Below the pieces are notes generated by a model that had not been told where the DNA came from, did no database searches, and saw nothing but the letters and a program-made list of their open reading frames with translations. Of a DNA stretch of 64,000 nucleotides, positions 27,381-35,767 are shown piece by piece. The stretch is from an uncultured Draconibacterium sp. (GTDB taxonomy: Bacteria > Bacteroidota > Bacteroidia > Bacteroidales > Prolixibacteraceae). The stretch covers positions 467,001-531,000 of the forward strand of contig NZ_OY781464.1 in assembly GCF_963676735.1 (NCBI RefSeq), in the 5' to 3' direction. How positions within the stretch are numbered: the stretch's first letter is position 1; every line of letters begins with the position of its first letter. Position numbers and translations under genes: made by a program.

Positions 27381-29033
27381 ATGAACAAAAAAATTATTTA
27401 CCTGGCATTGCTCTTCTTTGTAAGTGCAATTTTCTCCTGTTCCGAATCAGGCGAAGAACCCATAGTGGAAGAAGGCGAGTCTTCGGTACAATTTGTAAAA
27501 ACCGAAATAAGCATATCGGGAAAAGCCGGGCAAAGAAGCGTTATTTTGGCATGGGAAAATGTTGAATGGGAAATTGAAACCAGTGGTGGAGAAAGTTTTA
27601 TATCCAATATTTCACCTTTGACAGGTGGCCAAAAAGGTAAAAGTGGTTATACTACCATTTATTTTAATGTGTCGGAAAATATATTGTTAGACGAGCGGCT
27701 GGATGAACTTTTTGTGGTAAACAAGGCTAGCGGAAAAAAGGTTAAACTGCAAATTACACAAGAAACCTTGCCCTTTGTTACCGTAAATGCTGCTGCAAAA
27801 CATCAGGAAGTTGTTGGCTTTGGAGGAATGTACAATCCTGCCATTTGGTTATCGGCAGATAACCGGATTGATGCGAGCGAATTAGCTACCATGTACGCCC
27901 CTGATGGCGACTTGCAATATTCAATTTTGCGATTAATGATATACCCCGACAAAACAAAATGGGAAGCAGATGTTGCAGGTGCTTTACAGGCCCAGGAATA
28001 CGGGGCGATTGTTTTTGCCTGTCCCTGGGATTGTACCGATGCCCTGGCCGATTACATTGATAAGGATGGCGATGGTGATTCAGACAAACATTTACCCGAG
28101 AAAAATTATGAGGCTTATGCCGACCACCTCATTGAATACATTCAGTTTATGAAATCGAAAGGTGTGGATATCTATGCCATTTCCGTTCAAAATGAACCCG
28201 ACATGCATTTTACCTACTGGACACCTCAGGAAGTGGCAAACTTTACCGCCAATTACGGGGCAAAAATACGGGCCACCGGTGTTAAATTAATGACACCTGA
28301 AGCTTGTGGTTTCTCGCCCGATTATACCAATGCGATACTCAATTCGGCTGAAGCCTTTGCAAATACCGATATTGTGGCCGGGCATACCTACCAGGGATTT
28401 ACCAATTTGTCGAGCAACTACGTAAAAGGACGACACGACTATGTTGAAAGTTTGTATGCAAGCCATTTAAAACCGGCAGGCAAAGGTGGCTGGTGGATGA
28501 CCGAAAAACTTTTTGGAAGTTATGGCGACGACCTCGAAAGTGGCGACTACAAAACATGGGCGTATAATTTTGATAAACTTGGGCTGGAAATGCACATGTG
28601 CATGGAAGCCTATTGCAGTGCATACCTGTATTGGTACTTAAAACGCTTTTATGGCATGATAGGCGACAACAATACGGAGCACGGTTACGTTGCCGAAGGC
28701 GAAGTCATGAAAAATGGTTACATCATGGCACATTATTCGGCCTATGCTACCGGAACTACACGAATTGATATTGATGTGCCCAACGAAAATGTACTGGCCA
28801 CAGCGTATCTTAACGAAACTGAAAATGAAATTAGCATTGTTGCCTTGAACAGGGGAGATAGTGCCTTTGAAACATTTGTAGAACTGCCGGAAAAAGTAAC
28901 AGCACACAAAGCGGTAGAAACCACGCAACATTACAATATGAAAACGGTTGAAACCGAATTGAGTAACGAACAAAAACATGTGAAAATCAGCATTTCACCA
29001 CAAAGCATCTATTCCCTCAAGGTTCGCTTTTAG
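27381..29033 (+). CDS. GH30 glycosidase with BACON domain (probable glucuronoxylanase)
   Basis: 550 residues from the ATG at 27381, which begins the lipoprotein signal MNKKIIYLALLFFVSAIFSC; an upstream ATG would add 17 residues before it. A BACON-like domain (about 30-125) precedes the GH30 barrel (VGFGGMYNPAIW, then SILRLMIYPD). The acid/base is E272 in VQNEPD and the nucleophile E375 in WWMTEKLFGS. A C-terminal beta-sandwich ends the protein. GH30 members in xylan loci are endo-glucuronoxylanases or xylobiohydrolases; the arginine that recognises glucuronate in subfamily 8 could not be placed with confidence. It is lipid-anchored, probably at the cell surface, between the terminator at 27214 and operator site 3. 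Confidence 0.88.
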   Translation: MNKKIIYLALLFFVSAIFSCSESGEEPIVEEGESSVQFVKTEISISGKAGQRSVILAWENVEWEIETSGGESFISNISPLTGGQKGKSGYTTIYFNVSENILLDERLDELFVVNKASGKKVKLQITQETLPFVTVNAAAKHQEVVGFGGMYNPAIWLSADNRIDASELATMYAPDGDLQYSILRLMIYPDKTKWEADVAGALQAQEYGAIVFACPWDCTDALADYIDKDGDGDSDKHLPEKNYEAYADHLIEYIQFMKSKGVDIYAISVQNEPDMHFTYWTPQEVANFTANYGAKIRATGVKLMTPEACGFSPDYTNAILNSAEAFANTDIVAGHTYQGFTNLSSNYVKGRHDYVESLYASHLKPAGKGGWWMTEKLFGSYGDDLESGDYKTWAYNFDKLGLEMHMCMEAYCSAYLYWYLKRFYGMIGDNNTEHGYVAEGEVMKNGYIMAHYSAYATGTTRIDIDVPNENVLATAYLNETENEISIVALNRGDSAFETFVELPEKVTAHKAVETTQHYNMKTVETELSNEQKHVKISISPQSIYSLKVRF

Positions 29034-29048
29034 TTAAGGGGTTGCGCT

Positions 29049-29114
29049 ATATCCTAAATTAAAAATCAAATATCCATTATTAAAAAACACCCGGCTGGGG
29101 ACTTACTACATTTG
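29049..29114 (+). promoter_or_regulatory. 21-bp direct repeat with -7 element (site 3, GH115 operon)
   Basis: Half-sites ATATCCTAAATTAAAAA (29049) and ATATCCATTATTAAAAA (29070) start 21 bp apart. TACATTTG at 29107-29114 is a perfect TAnnTTTG starting 37 bp after the second half-site. The GH115 start codon at 29120 lies only 5 bases after the -7 element, so its mRNA would have almost no leader. Confidence 0.7.
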
Positions 29115-29119
29115 AAAAA

Positions 29120-32005
29120 ATGACCAACATGATTAGGACCTATATTTTATTATTTATTTTACTGCCCTTTACGGCCTTATCGCAATTAAAAATTAGCACC
29201 GATTTCGGTAAACGTAGTAATGCTTTTACCATTGTTTCTTCTGATGAAATAACCAGTATTTATTACGAAGCTTCAGAAAATATTCTGGTACAAAAAGCAG
29301 CCAGTTTTCTGGCTTCCGATATTGAGAAAGTAAGCGGCAAAAAACCGGCTGTTCTAACTTCTGACGAAGAACTGGACAGCAAAATAATAGTAGTTGGAAC
29401 TCTGGGGAACAATCCTTTAATTGACCGTTTAATCAGTAACAAAAAGCTCGATGTTTCGCCAATAAAAAATAAATGGGAAGGCTTCATCATCGAAACGGTT
29501 AAAAATCCATTCGATGGAGTTAAAGAGGCGCTGGTAATAGTTGGTAGCGACCGCCGTGGTACTGCTTATGGCATATTTACCCTCTCGCAGGAAATGGGTG
29601 TTTCGCCCTGGTATTGGTGGGCCGATGTGCCGGTTAAAAAGAAAGAACGGATTTACCTCGCCAACGGCCGCTTTGTTTCCGAAGGGCCGGCGGTTAAGTA
29701 TCGCGGAATATTTATTAACGACGAAGCACCGGCGTTTAGAAACTGGGCCAAGGAAAAATTTGGCGGCCCCAACCACCAATGTTACGAAACCATTTTCGAA
29801 CTGCTTTTAAGAAATAAAGCCAACTATTTGTGGCCGGCCATGTGGTTGCCCACCATGTTTAATGTTGACGACCCCTTAAATCCAAAAGTGGCCGATGAGT
29901 ATGGAATTGTAATGTCAACCAGTCACCACGAGCCTATGATGCGTTCGCACAACGAGTGGGGAAAATTTGGCAAAGGAGCCTGGAATTACGAAACAAACAA
30001 AGAAAACCTGCAGGAATTCTGGCGCGAAGGCTTTGAGCGGGTGAAAGATTACGAAAGTGTAGTAACTGTTGGTATGCGTGGCGATGGCGACGAGGCCATG
30101 TCGGAAGATGCTGCGGTTGGGCTTTTAAAAGAAATTATTGCCGACCAGCGCGAAATTATTGCCGATGTTAGCGGTAAACCGGCCAACGAAACACCTCAGG
30201 TTTGGGCCGTTTACAAAGAGGTCCAAGAGTATTTCGATAAAGGAATGCGGGTAGATGACGATATTATTGTTTTGTTTTGCGACGATAACTGGGGCAACCT
30301 GCGCATTTTACCCAAAAAGGAAGATTTGAGCCACCCGGCCGGTTATGGTATTTATTACCATTTCGATTATGTTGGGGCACCAGTTTCCTACCGCTGGTTA
30401 AATACTACCCAAATTGAACGAACCTGGGAGCAAATGAAACTGGCATACGAGCACGGTGTTGAAGACCTTTGGCTGGTTAATGTGGGTGATATAAAACCCA
30501 TGGAGCTGCCTATTAGTTTCTTTTTGGATTTTGCCTGGAATCCCAATGCCATTCAGGCCAACGATTTGCCTGCGTATTACACGGAATGGGCTACCCAACA
30601 ATTTGGCCCTCAATATGCCCCGGAGATTGCAGAACTGTTGGCATTTTATACCAAATACAATGCTCGCAGAACCCCTGAGATGTTGACCCCAACTACCTAC
30701 AGTATCGAGAATTTTCGCGAAGCCGACCGTATTGTAGATGAGTATAAAACTTTGCTCAACAAGAGTGAAACACTTTACAAAAAAATACCCGGGGCTTATA
30801 AACCGGCTTTTTACCAGTTGGTACAATCGCCAATCGAGCTGAGTGCCAATATTAACGAAATGTATGTGGCGGCAGGTAAGAACAAGTATTATGCCGAAAG
30901 AGGTGCAGTCTCAGCCAATTATTATGCCCAAAAAGTAAAGGAGTTGTTTGATAAAGATGCCGAACTAACTCAGCGTTTTCACGAGCATGCCAATGGGAAG
31001 TGGAATCACATGATGTCGCAAACGCACATTGGTTATACCAGCTGGAACCATCCGCCGTTAAATACCATGCCCGCAGTATCGTATGTTCAGGTTGATAAAC
31101 CTGCCGAACTGGGGTACCTTCTCGAATATGGCAAAAAACCACGCTGGGGATGGCTTGATGTGGAAGCCGACTGGTCATTCAGCAATAAAATGCCCGTTTT
31201 TGATGCAATAAATAAACAGAACTATTACATCGACATTATAAATAAAGGAGAAGAAAAACTGAGTTATTCGCTTCATGCAAATGAAGACTGGATAATCCTG
31301 TCAAAAACGCAAGGAACCATTCAGTTTAACGAAAAAATTTATGTAAGTATCGATTGGGACAGAGCACCAATAGGTGAAATTTCGGGCTCGATAAAAATTT
31401 CAGGTGCCGGTAGCGAGTATTTGGTAGAGGTTCCTGTTTTTAACCAACTTACCGAGGTTTCAGGTTTTGTTGAAAACAGCGGCGTTATTGCTTTCGAAGC
31501 CGTGAATTACAGCAAAAAATTCGATTCAAAAGAAATTTATTGGACCGAGGTGCCCAACCTGGGGCGTACCGCTTCGTCGTTAATAGTTGAGCCGGTAAAT
31601 GCCGAAAGAGTGGAACTTGATGAAAATTCACCTCATGTGGTATATGATTTTACCGTGTTTGAAGCTGGTGATATTACGGTTGAAACTTTCCTTTCGCCAA
31701 CCCAGGATTTCCGAAAAGAAGATGGTTTGCGATTTGCCATTTCTATTGACGATGAAGAACCGCAAATTATAAATATGAACGAGGGCGAGGAAAAACCCGA
31801 TTGGCAATATGCCGGTTGGTGGACTAAGTCGGTTGGCGACCACATTAAAATAAAAACATCGAAGCACCGCCTGGAAAAACCGGGCAAGCATACTTTAAAA
31901 ATCTGGATGATAGACCCGGGAATTGTTTTTCAGAAGTATGAAATCAATACCGGAGCAAAAAAATATTCGTACCTCGGAGCACCCGAAAGCCTTTTGGTGA
32001 AGTAG
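29120..32005 (+). CDS. GH115 alpha-glucuronidase, copy 1
   Basis: 961 residues with a signal peptide (FILLPFTALSQ). GH115 enzymes remove (4-O-methyl)glucuronic acid from internal xylose residues of xylan. The family is shown by MGVSPWYWWADVPVKKK, YRGIFINDEAPAF, TSHHEPMMR (about 268-276), GMRGDGDEAM (about 318) and LLFCDDNWGN-like VLFCDDNWGNLR. A C-terminal beta-sandwich (about 780-961) follows. A second ATG three codons in (29129) would also give a complete signal peptide. It has a full-length paralogue at 52917, each under a different direct-repeat promoter, so they may prefer different decoration patterns. GH98 follows 27 bases later. Confidence 0.93.
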   Translation: MTNMIRTYILLFILLPFTALSQLKISTDFGKRSNAFTIVSSDEITSIYYEASENILVQKAASFLASDIEKVSGKKPAVLTSDEELDSKIIVVGTLGNNPLIDRLISNKKLDVSPIKNKWEGFIIETVKNPFDGVKEALVIVGSDRRGTAYGIFTLSQEMGVSPWYWWADVPVKKKERIYLANGRFVSEGPAVKYRGIFINDEAPAFRNWAKEKFGGPNHQCYETIFELLLRNKANYLWPAMWLPTMFNVDDPLNPKVADEYGIVMSTSHHEPMMRSHNEWGKFGKGAWNYETNKENLQEFWREGFERVKDYESVVTVGMRGDGDEAMSEDAAVGLLKEIIADQREIIADVSGKPANETPQVWAVYKEVQEYFDKGMRVDDDIIVLFCDDNWGNLRILPKKEDLSHPAGYGIYYHFDYVGAPVSYRWLNTTQIERTWEQMKLAYEHGVEDLWLVNVGDIKPMELPISFFLDFAWNPNAIQANDLPAYYTEWATQQFGPQYAPEIAELLAFYTKYNARRTPEMLTPTTYSIENFREADRIVDEYKTLLNKSETLYKKIPGAYKPAFYQLVQSPIELSANINEMYVAAGKNKYYAERGAVSANYYAQKVKELFDKDAELTQRFHEHANGKWNHMMSQTHIGYTSWNHPPLNTMPAVSYVQVDKPAELGYLLEYGKKPRWGWLDVEADWSFSNKMPVFDAINKQNYYIDIINKGEEKLSYSLHANEDWIILSKTQGTIQFNEKIYVSIDWDRAPIGEISGSIKISGAGSEYLVEVPVFNQLTEVSGFVENSGVIAFEAVNYSKKFDSKEIYWTEVPNLGRTASSLIVEPVNAERVELDENSPHVVYDFTVFEAGDITVETFLSPTQDFRKEDGLRFAISIDDEEPQIINMNEGEEKPDWQYAGWWTKSVGDHIKIKTSKHRLEKPGKHTLKIWMIDPGIVFQKYEINTGAKKYSYLGAPESLLVK

Positions 32006-32032
32006 TTATAAGAAAAAAAAGAGGAGCATTTT

Positions 32033-35000
32033 ATGAAGCGTTTTATTTGTCAAATAATTCTGGTTGTACTTATTTTGTCCGGCTTTATTGCCCGGGCCCA
32101 ACAACAAATGAGGCGGCCCATTTCGCCCGACCAACCCATGTGGCTCATCCATATTGATACATGGAACTACGCCGACCCACAAAAAATTATCGACCTGGTC
32201 CCAAAAGATATTCGCCCTTATGTGGTTATGAATATTGCCTTGTCGATTAGTCATGATGACGATACCTACAAGTTTAAACTGGTGGAAGATGGATTGGAAA
32301 CCGCTAAGTCGTGGTTGAGGGTATGTGCCGAAAACCGGATGTGGGCAACCGTGCAACCGGCAAGTGGCGGCTTTTGCCATTTCCCGGATGATGACTTAAC
32401 GCTTTATGAAGACTTATTCGAGGAGTTCCCAAACTTTATTGGTTTTAACTATTCCGAGCAGTTTTGGGGGTTCGACCAAAGTGATAATCCGCTTTCGCCA
32501 AAATGGACCGACCGCATGTCGCATTTTGCCAACCTGCTGGAATTAAGCAATAAGTATGGTGGCTACCTTGTGGTAAGTATTTGCTGGAACAAATGGGTGG
32601 TAAGGTACAACCCAATTGGCATGCTCAAATTGAATCCTGACTTTGCCGAGGCTTGCTCGAAATACACCGAAAACTACCTGTTATTCGACAAGCATACGCA
32701 GGTTTCGTATTTGCACGACCGTGAAAGTATGAGCCTGGGAGCATACCTTTCGGGTTACAGCGGGCAATACGGAATACGTTACGACGATACCGGCTGGACC
32801 GACGATGGTTGGGTGCGTGGCAGCGATATGGATAAGGATGAGCATTTTACAATGGCTACCTACGGAGCACCGTTTCTGGAGCACACCATGTTAACCGGCT
32901 TAACCATGTTTGATGGGCCTGAACTAATCTGGACACAGTGTTTTACCGAGGTAAACGCAAGCGAAACCACCGATGGTTATTCGGCACGTAAATGGAAAAC
33001 ATTTCCTCAGTTCGACAACGTTAGTGTCGACCTTTTCAGAAAAGTTATTGATGGCACGGTGCGTATTCCCAGCCGTAAGGAAGTTATCGACCGCTCGAAA
33101 TATGTGTTAATTCAAAACACAAACACAGGTGGTGAAGATGCAAAATACAGCTCTCCGGAGAATTTATACGAAGGCCTTTACCTGATGGATAACGATGGTA
33201 ATTACGATGAGAACCTGAGCTTTTTTAAAAAGACAGGACGCTACCCAACTATCCCCATTGTGTATGGTTTAGATGATGAGTTGGCCAATACCTTTGAACA
33301 TAAGCTTTACTCCTCAAACTACAACAGCCGCTGGTCATCTGTTTCAGCAAAAGTAAACGAGATGAATACCAAATTTCCACAAGAATACACCGGAGATATG
33401 TATGTTGGCAGGCACGAAAACGGCTGGGTGTGCTACAATCCGTACAAAGTAAATCAAACGGCCAGCGCCAGCATCCCGTTTAAATACAACACCTGCGAAA
33501 AAATTGAAATGACTTTTTCGCAATATACTGCAGGTGTGATGAAGGAATACGAAGACAGGCTGACAATTTACCTGAGTAATTTTGATAATAAGTTGGATGA
33601 AGGTCTGAAACCGGATGTGATAAAAATTTATGGCAGCTCTTCAGAACCTACATTTTCTGTAACCGACAGAGGCGAAAACCTGAAAAGTGAAGTGTCGAAA
33701 CAATGGTCGGAAGGCGTGCTTACACTAACCGTTGAACACAACGGCCCGGTAGATATTGAAATCAACTGCTCGGGCTCGGCAAGCAACCGCTTAAGCGAAT
33801 ACAAAACAGCAAACATTACCGTTCCGCTAAGTCCACCTGCATACACCGGCACCCGCCAGTACGAGGGGGAAACATTTGAATACAAGAACATAGCCCGAAT
33901 TGTAAAAAGCGGTTACAGTGGCGAACTAAGAAATTATACCGGGCAGGGTTATCTGGAATTTGGAACAAATGCTGCGGCAAGTGTACGCGAAATGGTTAGT
34001 GTTTTAAATGCCGGAAACTACACCCTGAAAACAAGTTACATAGCTGCCGCCGGAGATGTAAATTCAATCGATTTATACGTTAATGGAGTGAAAGTGGCTT
34101 CGCCAACATTTACACAAACAAATGCCTTAAACCAGTGGAGCACAAACAGTCAGGTGGTAGCGCTAAACAAAGGGGCTAATACCATCGAATTTAAGGCGAA
34201 CACACAGGCGTCAAATACCGTTTTCTTCGACAACATAACCATTGAAAATATTGTTAGCGACGATGTGTGGCTCGAAGCAGAATGTGGAAGTACCGGTGCC
34301 CTTTGGAAAACCTTTACCGATACCAATGCCTCGAATGCCAAATACATTACCACCGATAGTGGAGATAACAGTACCGAGGCTGCCCCTGAAAATACTGAAG
34401 GACACGTGGTTTATAATTTTTCGGTGAACGAAAGTGGAACATACAACTTTTGGGGACGTGTTTTGGTCTCCGGAACCAATGACAATGCTTTTTGGTTGAA
34501 AATGAACAACGAGGATTGGCTCGTATGGGATAGTATCCCGGCCGCCACAAACTGGGCCTGGGTAAAAATCGATACCGTAAGCCTGGAAGCGGGAGAGCAG
34601 TCTTTAACCCTGGCCTACAATAAAACCGGAGCCCACATAGACAAGCTTTTTATAACAACATCAGCTACCGAACCATCGGGGAAAGGAGGTACGGCCGAGA
34701 ACTGCACTTCGGATAAACAAGCGCCGATTGCCTATGCCGGTTTCAACCGAACCATTATCGATAGCGATGATAGCGGGGCAGAAACAATTGTCCTTGATGG
34801 TACCGGAAGTTCGGATGCCGATGGTACGATTGATAACTATGAATGGATTGAAGACGGCAATGTGCTGGCAACCGGTGCCAATGCCGAAATAAGCCTGCCT
34901 GTTGGCGTGCATAAAATCCTGCTTAGCGTAACCGATAACGATGGAGAAACAGCTATCGACGAGATTGTAATTACGGTTCTGGAAAGCAACTACTACGAAA

Positions 35001-35749
35001 AAAATATTTGGTTGGAAGCCGAATGTGCAACGGTTGGTTCCAATTGGGTTGAGGGTGATGATGCCCAGGCATCCAATGGTAAGTATGTTACAGCCAGGCA
35101 AGGTTTCGAAAGTATAAACTCAGCACCTGCCAATAGCGATGGCCTTGTGTCATTTAGTTTTTCAGCCCCAACCGAAGGCGTGTACAGCGTTTATGCCCGA
35201 ATTTTCTGCCCAAGTTATAACGACGATTCGTTTTGGGTGAAAATGGACAACGGAGATTTTAGCATGCATAACGGACTGGCAAGCAGTGCCGGGGGAGGTT
35301 GGAGCTGGTATAAATTTGGCGAGTATAACCTAAGCGTTACCGACCATGTTTTTACCATTGGATACCGTGAAGACGGGGCCCGCCTGGATAAACTGTTTAT
35401 TACCGCCTACGATACAGAAGTTAGCGGAATAGGCGAGCAGGCAAATAACTGGTGCGGAAACGTTAGTGCCGGTACCATTGAAAAACAGGAGGGCATAGCC
35501 TGGCAAAATTATCCCAATCCGTTTAATCAATCGGTTCGAATTACGTACAGTTTAAGTAAGGCAGCCGATGTCAATCTGAAAATATACAACCTGCACGGGC
35601 AACAAATTAAGGCATTGGTGAATCAGTACCAAACTGCAGGTGAACATATCGTTGAGTGGACTCCCGAAGGCCTCAACGGTGGATTTTATTTAATACGTTT
35701 GCAAATTGGGGAGTTGATTGAAACCAAAAAAATTATCTATCAGAAATAG
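32033..35749 (+). CDS. GH98 endo-xylanase-type enzyme with binding modules and T9SS tail
   Basis: 1238 residues with a signal peptide (ILSGFIARAQ). The GH98 catalytic region (about 25-590) shows MWLIHIDTWNYADPQKIIDL, FIGFNYSEQFWGF and YLSGYSGQYGIRYDDTGW. The last resembles the GH98 xylanase of Bacteroides ovatus more than the blood-group endo-galactosidases. Then come a CBM35-like domain (about 607-740), a WLEAEC module (about 745-890), a PKD-like domain (about 897-985), a second WLEAEC module (about 993-1140) and a T9SS sorting domain (from about 1160, WQNYPNPFNQSVRITYSL). It would cut the backbone of heavily decorated arabinoxylan outside the cell. The T9SS tail means secretion or surface attachment by that route. 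The beta-helix gene follows 18 bases later and shares the module. Confidence 0.85.
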   Translation: MKRFICQIILVVLILSGFIARAQQQMRRPISPDQPMWLIHIDTWNYADPQKIIDLVPKDIRPYVVMNIALSISHDDDTYKFKLVEDGLETAKSWLRVCAENRMWATVQPASGGFCHFPDDDLTLYEDLFEEFPNFIGFNYSEQFWGFDQSDNPLSPKWTDRMSHFANLLELSNKYGGYLVVSICWNKWVVRYNPIGMLKLNPDFAEACSKYTENYLLFDKHTQVSYLHDRESMSLGAYLSGYSGQYGIRYDDTGWTDDGWVRGSDMDKDEHFTMATYGAPFLEHTMLTGLTMFDGPELIWTQCFTEVNASETTDGYSARKWKTFPQFDNVSVDLFRKVIDGTVRIPSRKEVIDRSKYVLIQNTNTGGEDAKYSSPENLYEGLYLMDNDGNYDENLSFFKKTGRYPTIPIVYGLDDELANTFEHKLYSSNYNSRWSSVSAKVNEMNTKFPQEYTGDMYVGRHENGWVCYNPYKVNQTASASIPFKYNTCEKIEMTFSQYTAGVMKEYEDRLTIYLSNFDNKLDEGLKPDVIKIYGSSSEPTFSVTDRGENLKSEVSKQWSEGVLTLTVEHNGPVDIEINCSGSASNRLSEYKTANITVPLSPPAYTGTRQYEGETFEYKNIARIVKSGYSGELRNYTGQGYLEFGTNAAASVREMVSVLNAGNYTLKTSYIAAAGDVNSIDLYVNGVKVASPTFTQTNALNQWSTNSQVVALNKGANTIEFKANTQASNTVFFDNITIENIVSDDVWLEAECGSTGALWKTFTDTNASNAKYITTDSGDNSTEAAPENTEGHVVYNFSVNESGTYNFWGRVLVSGTNDNAFWLKMNNEDWLVWDSIPAATNWAWVKIDTVSLEAGEQSLTLAYNKTGAHIDKLFITTSATEPSGKGGTAENCTSDKQAPIAYAGFNRTIIDSDDSGAETIVLDGTGSSDADGTIDNYEWIEDGNVLATGANAEISLPVGVHKILLSVTDNDGETAIDEIVITVLESNYYEKNIWLEAECATVGSNWVEGDDAQASNGKYVTARQGFESINSAPANSDGLVSFSFSAPTEGVYSVYARIFCPSYNDDSFWVKMDNGDFSMHNGLASSAGGGWSWYKFGEYNLSVTDHVFTIGYREDGARLDKLFITAYDTEVSGIGEQANNWCGNVSAGTIEKQEGIAWQNYPNPFNQSVRITYSLSKAADVNLKIYNLHGQQIKALVNQYQTAGEHIVEWTPEGLNGGFYLIRLQIGELIETKKIIYQK

Positions 35750-35767
35750 TGCATTTATAGTTGATTT

